Made by a program: the position numbers and the translations under genes
Notes under the pieces: model-generated
What the model was told of the DNA's origin: nothing
Databases searched by the model: none
What the model saw: the letters and a program-made list of their open reading frames with translations, nothing else
In this document: piece by piece, positions 8,593 through 15,931 of the stretch
Numbering within the stretch: position 1 is the first letter of the stretch
Layout: each line of letters begins with the position of its first letter
NCBI GenBank assembly: GCA_023146355.1
Contig: JAGLCH010000363.1
Span: 1-26,358 of the forward strand
Source: Bacteriovoracaceae bacterium
GTDB taxonomy: Bacteria > Bdellovibrionota > Bacteriovoracia > Bacteriovoracales > Bacteriovoracaceae
Direction of reading: 5' to 3'
Length of the DNA: 26,358 nt

Positions 8593-9699
8593 GTGTTTAA
8601 AATGCTCTTTATTGCCATATTTTCGATTCTACTACTATGGATTAATCATGATCTACCTGCAGAGCACAAGGTAGCTACTCCCATTATTTACGGGCACCAG
8701 CAGAAGGTAGTGAAGAGTTTCAAAACAAGAAGATTAGCACGTCTGGCCAATAGTGTTTGTACTGGAAATAAAATTGGTCTTTCATCCACTTATAGGAAGA
8801 AGTTTAAAAAACTTGGAATCTATCACCTGTTTACGCCCTCAGGTATCCACCTTACCTCCCTTCTACTTTTTCTCTCTCCGCTAATCCATATACTCCGGCG
8901 CAAGGGAAGGTGGTGGTCTTTAGCTCTTGATTTAGGATTAATAATCATCACTCAGCTGATGCCTGGGTTTCACTCTTTAAAACGAGTTGTACTTTTAGCT
9001 ACGGCCATCCGCCAACTTCGTTACAAAAATGAACCTCTGCCGCTTTTCACTAATTTCATTATCGCTTTTGGGGTCAGTGCTTTGATTGGTAGCTATAATC
9101 AATCCCCTTTAAGTTTTACTTACAGCTTTCTATTTTTGGGGATGATCTGTTCACTTCAAAACCAATCCAAGTACAAGCTGCCCTTTGCTCTTTTCGGGGC
9201 GCAACTTATAGTTAGCTATTACCAAGGCGATCCGATCTACTGGGGAAATATCATAGTATCACCTTTTCTCACTGCAATTTTCTCGCTGGCCTTTCCTTTG
9301 ATTTTTATTAGCTACTTTATCCCATTCAGTTGGGGTCTTTTAGAGTGGGCCCTAAAGTGGTTTATTCAGCTTGTAGATTGGGGCGATACAGTGGCATCAA
9401 CCTTTGGAGAAGTGGTGGGAACACCCATTTTAATTGGTGCAGTACTGCTTTTTATTATTGCAACAAGTTGGAAACAACGCGGTTTGATCACAGTAATAGC
9501 GCTCTCATTTTTTTGCGGTGAACTCTATAATCTCCCCATGGGTAGTTTTAAACGTGTAAGTGGCGCAAAAGCAACGAACTATGGGAAAATCGATAAAATA
9601 AGGCGAACCAAAAGGGGTTATGTGGTCAATTACAGTAGTGGTAAAACTTGTTATCCAAAGCTCTACCCAGACGGAATATATGAAAGATGTAAATATTAA
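8593..9699 (+). CDS. ComEC/Rec2-domain membrane protein, single-domain form
   Basis: 368 residues, nearly all hydrophobic segments (about seven to nine membrane helices) after an N-terminal membrane anchor. The competence-domain signature is visible: LGIYHLFTPSGIHLTSLL (74-91) matches the GLxHLLAISGLH motif of ComEC, and LMPGFHSLKRVVLLATAIR (122-140) matches the following PxxRA segment. Full ComEC proteins, about 700 residues, also carry an OB fold and a metallo-beta-lactamase-like nuclease domain; neither is present. The protein ends in a basic hydrophilic tail with two Cys. It may form part of a DNA channel or have been repurposed. The start is GTG at 8593 or ATG at 8602. The stop overlaps the stop of the convergent gene by 3 bases. 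Confidence 0.75.
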   Translation: MFKMLFIAIFSILLLWINHDLPAEHKVATPIIYGHQQKVVKSFKTRRLARLANSVCTGNKIGLSSTYRKKFKKLGIYHLFTPSGIHLTSLLLFLSPLIHILRRKGRWWSLALDLGLIIITQLMPGFHSLKRVVLLATAIRQLRYKNEPLPLFTNFIIAFGVSALIGSYNQSPLSFTYSFLFLGMICSLQNQSKYKLPFALFGAQLIVSYYQGDPIYWGNIIVSPFLTAIFSLAFPLIFISYFIPFSWGLLEWALKWFIQLVDWGDTVASTFGEVVGTPILIGAVLLFIIATSWKQRGLITVIALSFFCGELYNLPMGSFKRVSGAKATNYGKIDKIRRTKRGYVVNYSSGKTCYPKLYPDGIYERCKY

Positions 9700-10808
9700 A
9701 ACCCTGAGGAAAGTCCCAGTACGTAGCGACGATCTTCTTTCCCTTGAAAGTCCCCATTTGAAAGATCACGTGCATAAGTGGAAAGATCTAGTTCAACTTT
9801 TTGAGTGCGAATACCAAGTCCAGCGGAACCGAAGCCATCTCCATAACCAGCGCGGAGAAAAAGAGTGCGAGCAATATCGATTTCCATTCCCAACATTACA
9901 CGACGGATCATCTCCACATCGCTGTAAGCGGAAAGGGCATCTTTATAGTTGGCCTCAAAATGAATCCGAACAAGATTTCCGATTTGTGGTGTAAGTGAAA
10001 CACCCAGATCGTAGGTATTTTTAATTTTTTCAGGAGCTCCAGCACCACCGCTTGACGACCACCCCGCTCCAAAAGCATTGTGACTTACAAGCGCAAAAGT
10101 GGGGAGAAAATTCCAAGGAAGAGTGATTCTAATTCCTGCTGTAGAGTGAAACATACTCCCTTTATCGTAGTCGCTTCCCTCTAGTGAGATTTTGGTGTCA
10201 GGGTCACTTTCACCAAAAACTTCCTGCCGGTTAAGGAAAATAGTGGATAGTCCTAGTTTAATAATTCCACCAAAAAGGGGTAAATTAACGGCAGCATATG
10301 GCCCCTGATCTAGGCGATCAGCGTACTCAAACTTGTCTGTGGCATTTTTTCCCAAGTAGGCCCGTGTCTGCATGGAGTACATATAACCCAAGCTGAAATT
10401 TCGAGTAGTCATATTGGGAGCAAATTGAAATTTGCGATGAGAAGTCTGCCCTTTATTTTCAAGAAGAAGTTCTCTTGCACCATCAATGCTAAAGCCCTTA
10501 CTCGCATTTGAAACTAGGTCCGTTGCGGTTCCCCCAGTTGTCTGACTGGTCCAATCCTTATTTACTTCTAAGATGAAGTTACTTAAATGAAAATGACCGT
10601 AGCGAACTGTACCCAGTCCCGCCGGGTTATAGAAGGCAGATGAGGCATCATCCACACGGCCTATGAAGGCATTTCCCATCGCCTGGGCGCGAGCAGATGT
10701 GATTAACTCGGGGAAAGTCGCATCTTCAAACGCAATCTCAGCTTGAGCGGGATACCACACAATTGAGAAGAAAAAACTAAATAGAAATAAACATTTTAGT
10801 ACACTCAT
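9696..10808 (-). CDS. PorV/UPF0164-like outer-membrane beta-barrel protein
   Basis: 370 residues with a signal peptide ending near QAEIA (residue 23-24). The segment ARAQAMGNAFIGRVDDASSA followed by FYNPAGL (39-65) is the hallmark N-terminal region of the PorV/UPF0164 and FadL-like barrels. The rest alternates polar and hydrophobic residues with many Gly and aromatic positions and ends in a Phe (SSGF), as expected for an outer-membrane barrel. The role is unknown; relatives serve in secretion or lipid transport. The ATG is preceded by TATAAT and AGGGGT so closely that the transcript may have almost no leader. It converges with the ComEC-like gene with no terminator between. Confidence 0.75.
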   Translation of the reverse strand: MSVLKCLFLFSFFFSIVWYPAQAEIAFEDATFPELITSARAQAMGNAFIGRVDDASSAFYNPAGLGTVRYGHFHLSNFILEVNKDWTSQTTGGTATDLVSNASKGFSIDGARELLLENKGQTSHRKFQFAPNMTTRNFSLGYMYSMQTRAYLGKNATDKFEYADRLDQGPYAAVNLPLFGGIIKLGLSTIFLNRQEVFGESDPDTKISLEGSDYDKGSMFHSTAGIRITLPWNFLPTFALVSHNAFGAGWSSSGGAGAPEKIKNTYDLGVSLTPQIGNLVRIHFEANYKDALSAYSDVEMIRRVMLGMEIDIARTLFLRAGYGDGFGSAGLGIRTQKVELDLSTYARDLSNGDFQGKEDRRYVLGLSSGF

Positions 10809-10863
10809 ACCCCTAAATTATACCTTTTCACCAATTGGAAGGGTACGCGGTAAGAAGGTACTC

Positions 10864-10911
10864 CCCCCAGGTGCCAGGAGACTTGCGCGTAAGTCTCCTG
10901 GCACCTGGGGG
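10864..10911. repeat. Stop-anchored GC-rich repeat, copy 1 (perfect inverted repeat)
   Basis: Two perfect 21-base arms (10864-10884 and 10891-10911) flank a 6-base loop. The core AGGTGCCAGGAGACT is shared with the copies at 13701-13790 and 14346-14410. The right end lies 2 bases from the TAG stop (10914-10916) of the dehydrogenase gene. No T-run follows on the minus strand, so it is not a classical terminator; it resembles a REP/BIME-type element. Confidence 0.85.
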
Positions 10912-10913
10912 AT

Positions 10914-13688
10914 CTATAACAGACCGTATGATTTCGCAATAATTACGAGGGGATGGAGTATTTTTTTCCCCGATCCATAGGCCATCTGAGCATTACAGGT
11001 ACTACACTCCGTTGCCCCAATCTCTATAGAATCATTAGATAGTTTTGAGAATAAACCTTCGGCAATTTTGAGAGAGGTATCCATGGAGCTCTTTTTCATT
11101 CCAAAAGTTCCAGCAATACCACAACAGCCCTGATCGATTAACTCCACCCTAAGCTCAGGAATCAGATCCATAACTTCAAGAGCATGCTCTGACTTTCCAA
11201 TCATCTTGAGATGGCAAGGAGCGTGATAACCAACTTTCACTTTCATTGCAGTAAAATCTGTCTTGAGCTTTCCTTCCCTGTGAAGCTTATAAAGGAAACT
11301 CATTGCATCCATAGTACTTTTGGCAACCTTTTGCTGATAATTACCCTCGGCAACCATAGCGTACTCATCTTTGAGCATCAGAGCAGCGCTGGGTTCTGGA
11401 CAAACAATAGTGTATCCATTATCAACATAGGGCCCAAGATATCGGGAGTTGAGCCTGGCATTTTTCGAAACAGTTTTGATATCGCCATAGTTCATATTGA
11501 CGATCGCAGAGCCCTTTTGATTAGGGACTACAACTTCGATATCGTTGTGATGCAAAATGGCCACAAAGGCCTCAGCAACTTGCCCCTCCATCAGTTCAAC
11601 GAAACTGTCCATAAAGAGAGCAACCTTGTACTCACTCTTACCTCTGCTTTCCTTGTATTTCTTTTTTTGTTTTCTAAATGACTTCACTGCAAATTTCGGT
11701 GGCGTACGCCTAGCATCGAGACCAAAAAACTTCTCCATAAAAAAACGAGAAATTGCTAAGGAGGAAAGGAAATTAGAGGTTCGCGGAAAATAAGTTGCAA
11801 CCCTCATCCCCTTCTCCATATTACAGAGAATAGTTTCGTAGAAATCGGGTCCGGCCAATGCTTTGATTTCGGCCATAAGATCACCACCACGGACACCACT
11901 AGGGCAGTCGTGCTCACAGCGCTTACAGTTGATACAGTATGAGGCAACTCGCTTCAGTTCTTTTTTCGATACGCCTTTAAGGTCTCCATATAGAAAACTT
12001 CTCATTAAGTTTGCCTTAGCGCGAGTGGTGGAAACTTCAAGCCCAAAGGCACGAAACATAGGACACATATCGCGTTCTTTTATAGCTGTACGGCACTCTC
12101 CGCAACCATTACACGCTTCACAATTGTCTAAAAGTGCACCCTCTTTCCAATTAAGTATAGGCCTATACGTATCGCCCTTTCGATACTTATGATTATTTTG
12201 CCAACGGCCAAAATCAGTACAACCTGTCTGCTTATCTGGGTTCAAAATATTATAAGGATCGAGAATCTTTTTTAATTCAACAAAAACAGGAAAAAGTTCA
12301 CCGTATTGTTTCTCAATAAATGGAGCGCGCAAATAACCGTCACCATGTTCACCGCTGATGGTTCCTTCCATCTCAAGTGTGACCTTATAAATTTCATCAC
12401 ACACAGATGGGAGCCATTGGTAGGTGGTTTCATTTTTGAGGTCGAGGAAAGGGCGGATATGAACAGTGCCATCTCCTGCGTGACCGAAGCATAAAAATTT
12501 CAGTCCTCTCTTTTTCAAAATATCATCCACTGCTTCAAAATAAAGCGGAAGAAGTTCAGGACGAATACAGACGTCTTCAATTACAGGGACCGGCTGAAAT
12601 TTTCCCGGCACTTTATTAATCATTCCAGCAATCAACTTTCTCATCTGCCAAATGGTTTTCTTTTCCTCATCATCTCTTGGAATAATTATTCCGGTGGCGA
12701 GTTTCCCCTCTCCTACATACTCCTCTGTGATCTCTCTGGTCTTACGAGTAATGTCATCAAGATTTTCACCGTCAAGCTCCACCATCAAAATGGAGTCGAC
12801 TTCTCGAGGAAAGATGGAGAGATAGGTCTCAGAACTTCGAGCGAGATCTAGGCAAATCGAATCAACTATTTCCACTGCTCCGGGATCATATTTCAATAGA
12901 GTTGCAGTGGCGGTCGCTGCATCCTTACGAGTGGCAAAAGACAAACAGATTAATTTTGAGTAAGTAGGTAGTTTTGCAACCTTAAGCTCTGCCTCAAGAA
13001 TAACTCCCAAAGTTCCTTCACTACCAACAAAAAGCTTGAATAGGTCAACAGTTCCATCGCGATGAACAATATCTCGAAGAAGATAACCATGTCGATTACG
13101 AGGAGTCTTGGGCCACTTAATGTCGATTAGTTCTTCATTTGCTTTTAAAAGACGAATCACCTTTTTAAAGTCTTCGCGAGAAATCTGATCGCGGTGATCT
13201 CTTCTAAGCTGCACAACTTCTCCATCGGAGAGCATCACTTTGAGTCCAACCACCCAATCCATAGTCATTCCATAGCGAAGGGAATGAGCACCTGTTGAGT
13301 TATTGGCCAGCATCCCCCCCATCGTACAGCGGTTACTGGTGGCAGGATCAGGGCCAAAGAGTAGGCCATATTCGGCAAGTTTTTTATTTAATACTCCATG
13401 AATAACACCGGCCTCGACAATAACCGTCTGCTTTTCTGGAACTAATTTCAGGATGCGATCAAAGTGAACGGAGAAATCGATTACCATTCCTTCAGAAAGA
13501 GATTCCCCAGCAAGTCCTGTTCCACCACCGCGACATGCCACGTGGATTTTTTTCTCACGTGCCATTTTAAGCGCTGCTCTCACATCATCTATGTTTTCAG
13601 GTTCCACCACATATTGGGGCAATACCCGAAACATCGAGGCATCAGTTGAGTATAAATTTCTGGTAACTAAATCATCGTATATCTTCAT
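10914..13688 (-). CDS. FAD- and Fe-S-containing D-2-hydroxyacid dehydrogenase (GlcD-GlcF fusion)
   Basis: 924 residues, the YdiJ-like fusion type. The N-terminal part is an FAD_binding_4 domain (CRGGGTGLAGE at 52-62, PDPATSNRCTMGGMLANNSTGA near 113-134), followed by the GlcD C-terminal FAD-linked oxidase domain with FGHAGDGTVHIRP and SGEHGDG (near 402-451). The C-terminal half has two ferredoxin-type Cys clusters (C523, C526, C529, C532, C542; and C585, C588, C591, C595) and heterodisulfide-reductase-like CCG elements (HAPCH; GCCG at 854-857; CSTC at 895-898). Likely substrates are D-lactate or D-2-hydroxyglutarate, with electrons passed to the respiratory chain. I chose the ATG at 13688 (GGGGGA upstream) over the TTG at 13706. 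The gene lies just downstream of gloA, which favours D-lactate. Confidence 0.88.
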   Translation of the reverse strand: MKIYDDLVTRNLYSTDASMFRVLPQYVVEPENIDDVRAALKMAREKKIHVACRGGGTGLAGESLSEGMVIDFSVHFDRILKLVPEKQTVIVEAGVIHGVLNKKLAEYGLLFGPDPATSNRCTMGGMLANNSTGAHSLRYGMTMDWVVGLKVMLSDGEVVQLRRDHRDQISREDFKKVIRLLKANEELIDIKWPKTPRNRHGYLLRDIVHRDGTVDLFKLFVGSEGTLGVILEAELKVAKLPTYSKLICLSFATRKDAATATATLLKYDPGAVEIVDSICLDLARSSETYLSIFPREVDSILMVELDGENLDDITRKTREITEEYVGEGKLATGIIIPRDDEEKKTIWQMRKLIAGMINKVPGKFQPVPVIEDVCIRPELLPLYFEAVDDILKKRGLKFLCFGHAGDGTVHIRPFLDLKNETTYQWLPSVCDEIYKVTLEMEGTISGEHGDGYLRAPFIEKQYGELFPVFVELKKILDPYNILNPDKQTGCTDFGRWQNNHKYRKGDTYRPILNWKEGALLDNCEACNGCGECRTAIKERDMCPMFRAFGLEVSTTRAKANLMRSFLYGDLKGVSKKELKRVASYCINCKRCEHDCPSGVRGGDLMAEIKALAGPDFYETILCNMEKGMRVATYFPRTSNFLSSLAISRFFMEKFFGLDARRTPPKFAVKSFRKQKKKYKESRGKSEYKVALFMDSFVELMEGQVAEAFVAILHHNDIEVVVPNQKGSAIVNMNYGDIKTVSKNARLNSRYLGPYVDNGYTIVCPEPSAALMLKDEYAMVAEGNYQQKVAKSTMDAMSFLYKLHREGKLKTDFTAMKVKVGYHAPCHLKMIGKSEHALEVMDLIPELRVELIDQGCCGIAGTFGMKKSSMDTSLKIAEGLFSKLSNDSIEIGATECSTCNAQMAYGSGKKILHPLVIIAKSYGLL

Positions 13689-13700
13689 GAATCCCCCACT

Positions 13701-13790
13701 CCCCAAGGTGCCTCCCCAAGGTGCCAGGTGACTTGTGAGTACGCGGGGTCATGACCCCATATCCACCCTAGTCTCCTGGCACCTTGGGAG
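13701..13790. repeat. Stop-anchored GC-rich repeat, copy 2
   Basis: Arms of about 21 bases (13713-13733 and 13770-13790) are complementary apart from one extra base and one mismatch. Between them lies the perfect palindrome GGGGTCATGACCCC (13745-13758). The left end also carries a tandem duplication of CCCCAAGGTGCC (13701-13712 and 13714-13725). Bases 13750-13790 match copy 3 (14370-14410) at 39 of 41 positions. The right end is 3 bases from the TAA of gloA; the left end runs into the ribosome site of the dehydrogenase gene. Confidence 0.85.
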
Positions 13791-13793
13791 TTT

Positions 13794-14210
13794 TTACCAA
13801 GAGCCAATTTTATCCATTTCAGTCCACGGTGCACAAGGCTCAAGCCTTTCACCCTTCTGGAGCAGCTCAATTGAGATCCCATCTGGGGACTTTAAAAAGG
13901 CCATATACCCATCCATTGGGGGGCGATTAATAAGCACTCCGGCATCCATTGCCTTCTGACAAGAATCATAGATATTGTCCACTTCAAAAGCGAGGTGACC
14001 GAAATTTTGTCCCCCATCATACCCTTCAGAATCCCAATTATAGGTCAATTCAATCTGCGCTTCACCTGGGTTGGCATCCAAATATACTAGGGTACACTTC
14101 CAATCAGGGTACTCTGAACGCCTTGCCTCTTTGAGCCCCAAGACATCGCAGTAAAATTTTAGTGAAGCATCTAGGTCCTTCACTCTTACCATTGAATGCA
14201 AATATTTCAT
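13794..14210 (-). CDS. gloA: Lactoylglutathione lyase (glyoxalase I)
   Basis: Isomerises the hemithioacetal of methylglyoxal and glutathione (or another thiol) to S-lactoyl-thiol. 138 residues, standard length. The four metal ligands of the Ni/Co-type enzyme are in place: His5 (YLHSMVRV), Glu54 (QIELTYNW), His72 (FGHLAFEV) and Glu115 (ISIELLQ). The ELTYNW...YGxxxGHxAxxVDNI stretch is very close to E. coli GloA. The ATG at 14210 has GGAG upstream; the longer frame to 14303 adds 31 unrelated residues and is rejected. About 18 residues extend past the usual C-terminus. It is flanked on both sides by copies of the repeat family and sits just upstream of the dehydrogenase that could oxidise the D-lactate formed after GloB action. 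Confidence 0.92.
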   Translation of the reverse strand: MKYLHSMVRVKDLDASLKFYCDVLGLKEARRSEYPDWKCTLVYLDANPGEAQIELTYNWDSEGYDGGQNFGHLAFEVDNIYDSCQKAMDAGVLINRPPMDGYMAFLKSPDGISIELLQKGERLEPCAPWTEMDKIGSW

Positions 14211-14345
14211 TTTAACTCCGATTTTTAACCCGCGATTAATGAGGCCTAAGATATTTAAATGTCTCTTCGTGAATAGAAGGATCATTCCAAGGCCATGGGC
14301 CAATTATTTGTTGATGTTGCAAAAGAAAGGTCTCACAAAAGGCCG

Positions 14346-14410
14346 CCTAGTTTCTTGGCACTTTGGGCGCATGACCCCATATCCCCCCTAGTCTCCTGGC
14401 ACCTTGGGGG
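14346..14410. repeat. Stop-anchored GC-rich repeat, copy 3
   Basis: The right part (14370-14410) matches copy 2 at 39 of 41 positions. Instead of an inverted left arm it has a degenerate direct copy: 14346-14367 and 14387-14408 agree at 19 of 22 positions, all three differences being C to T. The right end is 1 base from the TAA stop (14412-14414) of the CorC-like gene. The half palindrome CATGACCCC is kept but its GGGG partner is lost, so this copy looks decayed. Confidence 0.8.
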
Positions 14411-14411
14411 A

Positions 14412-15722
14412 TTAGTCGTCCGAATCGTCACCATCTCTAGCTTCACGCTTAGAAAAAATGTGTTTTTCACCGTCAACATCTTTAATCTGCATTTTACGGA
14501 TCTCAAAATCATCGACTTTTGTGAGCTCAAAAGAATAACCTTCCCACACAATAATTTGCCCCTCTTCTGGAAAGTTATTGCCGAGCATGTCGAGAATAAA
14601 TCCTGCAAGAGTCGAGAAATTATCATTTAGAGGAATTTTAATATCATATTCATTGTAAAGATCGCGTAAAAGCTCGCTTCCATCAACTTCAATCCCTTCC
14701 TGGAGATCAAAAATTATATTCTCATCTGTTGGGCCTTCTTCTTCAGCATCGTGCTCATCTTGAATATCACCGAAGATCTCTTCAACAATATCCTCAAGGG
14801 TTACAATACCAACGATTAAACCATTCTCATCTTTAACAAGTGCCAAGTGAACTTTCTTGCGATTCATATGGTCAAAGACAGCTTGGATCTTCATGTGCTC
14901 ATAAACGAAAAAAGGCTCTTTGAGATGGTCTTTGCAGCAAAAATTTTCTCGATCTACGATTAGCGCTAAGTCTTTAACATGGAGAAAACCAAGAGTGTGA
15001 TCGAGTGAGCCATGGCAAACGGGGTAGCGACTGTGATTATCATCACTAACAAGTTCGACAATGTCTTTATAGCTATATGAATCCTGTAATGCCTTAACGC
15101 GATTACGAGGAATCATAATATCTTTTACCTTAATGGTTGGAAATTCCATAACGGATGTGAGGAGATCCAACTGCTTTGAGTCCATGGTGTTTTCTTTTTC
15201 TGCCTTATTTACCATGTATTCTATATCGTCTTTGGTAACTAGCCGTCCGTGAATCTCAGCATTTTCTCCCAACATTTTTTCAATTACAAAAACCATGAGT
15301 CTAACTAAAGGCCAGATGGCGTAATAGAGAAATCTTAAAATATTGATGACTACAATTGAAAGAGACTCAGCGTGGGTACGGGCAAATGTTTTTGGGATAA
15401 TCTCACCAAAAATTAAAATAATGAAGGTCGTTATTCCCACACTGTAAGCGATTGCCTCGTTGTGAAAGTAGCGAGCAGCAACTGTTGTTACCAGTGATGA
15501 TGCCAAAATATTTGAAATATTATTGCCAATTAAAATAGTATTTAGAATTTCATTTGGAAAATCGACCATAAATTTCATGGTCTTTCCCTTTACTCCTCCC
15601 TCTTCGATAAGCTGCTTTGCTCGGTCAATTCCAATTGACAGCAGCACGGCCTCAGATCCTGAGAAGAAAGCAGATAAAATAAAACAGGCCAATAATGATA
15701 TTAGCTCGGTGGGATTAAACAT
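14412..15722 (-). CDS. CorC/HlyC-family CNNM-CBS membrane transporter
   Basis: 436 residues. Residues 1-150 form a CNNM domain with about four membrane segments and the conserved SGSEA (21-25), GNNISNI (66-72) and GEIIPKT (106-112) motifs known from Mg2+/Na+-handling family members. A CBS pair follows (about 195-315: DIMIPRNRV; GIVTLEDIVEEIFGDI), then a CorC_HlyC domain (about 335-415), and a charged tail. The family is tied to Mg2+ or Co2+ export or resistance; the old haemolysin label is not informative. The ATG has AGGA upstream. A clear promoter lies at 15864-15892, leaving a leader of about 135 bases with strong G/C-tract pairing, so leader control is plausible. Confidence 0.88.
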   Translation of the reverse strand: MFNPTELISLLACFILSAFFSGSEAVLLSIGIDRAKQLIEEGGVKGKTMKFMVDFPNEILNTILIGNNISNILASSLVTTVAARYFHNEAIAYSVGITTFIILIFGEIIPKTFARTHAESLSIVVINILRFLYYAIWPLVRLMVFVIEKMLGENAEIHGRLVTKDDIEYMVNKAEKENTMDSKQLDLLTSVMEFPTIKVKDIMIPRNRVKALQDSYSYKDIVELVSDDNHSRYPVCHGSLDHTLGFLHVKDLALIVDRENFCCKDHLKEPFFVYEHMKIQAVFDHMNRKKVHLALVKDENGLIVGIVTLEDIVEEIFGDIQDEHDAEEEGPTDENIIFDLQEGIEVDGSELLRDLYNEYDIKIPLNDNFSTLAGFILDMLGNNFPEEGQIIVWEGYSFELTKVDDFEIRKMQIKDVDGEKHIFSKREARDGDDSDD

Positions 15723-15857
15723 TTCAGTGTCCTAAAAATGGTGGGGGGTATTAAATATTGGGGGCCACGCCTATCGCAGTCATCAGTCGGAGGTTTTATA
15801 GAGGTTTTTCCTTGTTCAATTATGAGATCTTTACTGGGGAACCACCCCCACGCTATT
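15723..15857 (-). promoter_or_regulatory. Structured 5' leader of the CorC-like gene
   Basis: On the transcript (minus) strand the 5' end carries GUGGGGG (15851-15845), complementary to CCCCCAC at 15747-15741 near the ribosome site, a 7-bp long-range stem. The same G tract could instead pair with the local CCCC (15834-15841 area) or with GGCCCCC (about 15767-15760). Mutually exclusive pairings of this sort are typical of leaders that switch. The leader does not match the Mg2+ riboswitches mgtA or ykoK as far as I can tell. Confidence 0.35.
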
Positions 15858-15863
15858 GTTAAT

Positions 15864-15892
15864 ATTATAACAAGTACGCATAGTATTTCCAA
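15864..15892 (-). promoter_or_regulatory. Sigma-70-type promoter of the CorC-like gene
   Basis: On the minus strand TTGGAA (15892-15887), a 17-base spacer and a perfect TATAAT (15869-15864). The start site would be near 15857, about 135 bases before the start codon. Confidence 0.7.
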
Positions 15893-15931
15893 TATAAATC
15901 GGATGGGTTAAAAGGATCTTGAGGTTACATT

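Noticed and set aside
9620..9994. Plus-strand frame of 124 codons opposite the PorV-like gene
   Set aside because: It lies antisense to a well-supported beta-barrel gene and across the end of the ComEC-like gene, with unnatural composition.
11211..11681. Plus-strand frame of 156 codons inside the dehydrogenase gene
   Set aside because: The opposite strand encodes conserved Fe-S protein motifs throughout; this is a shadow frame.
13685..13882. Minus-strand frame across repeat copy 2
   Set aside because: It is made of repeat sequence and the shadow of gloA, with no ribosome site or protein-like composition.
13771..14402. TGGCAC in the repeats as sigma-54 -24 elements
   Set aside because: The required GC at -12 with correct spacing is missing in all copies; the motif is simply part of the repeat.
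15790..15825. CTGATGA in the CorC leader as a hammerhead ribozyme core
   Set aside because: No GAAAC partner or suitable stem II follows, so the catalytic core is absent.
15701..15892. Open frame of 63 codons with a hydrophobic N-terminus upstream of the CorC-like gene
   Set aside because: It starts with TTG inside the -35 box of the CorC promoter, has no ribosome site, and would overlap the next start codon; the leader explanation fits better.
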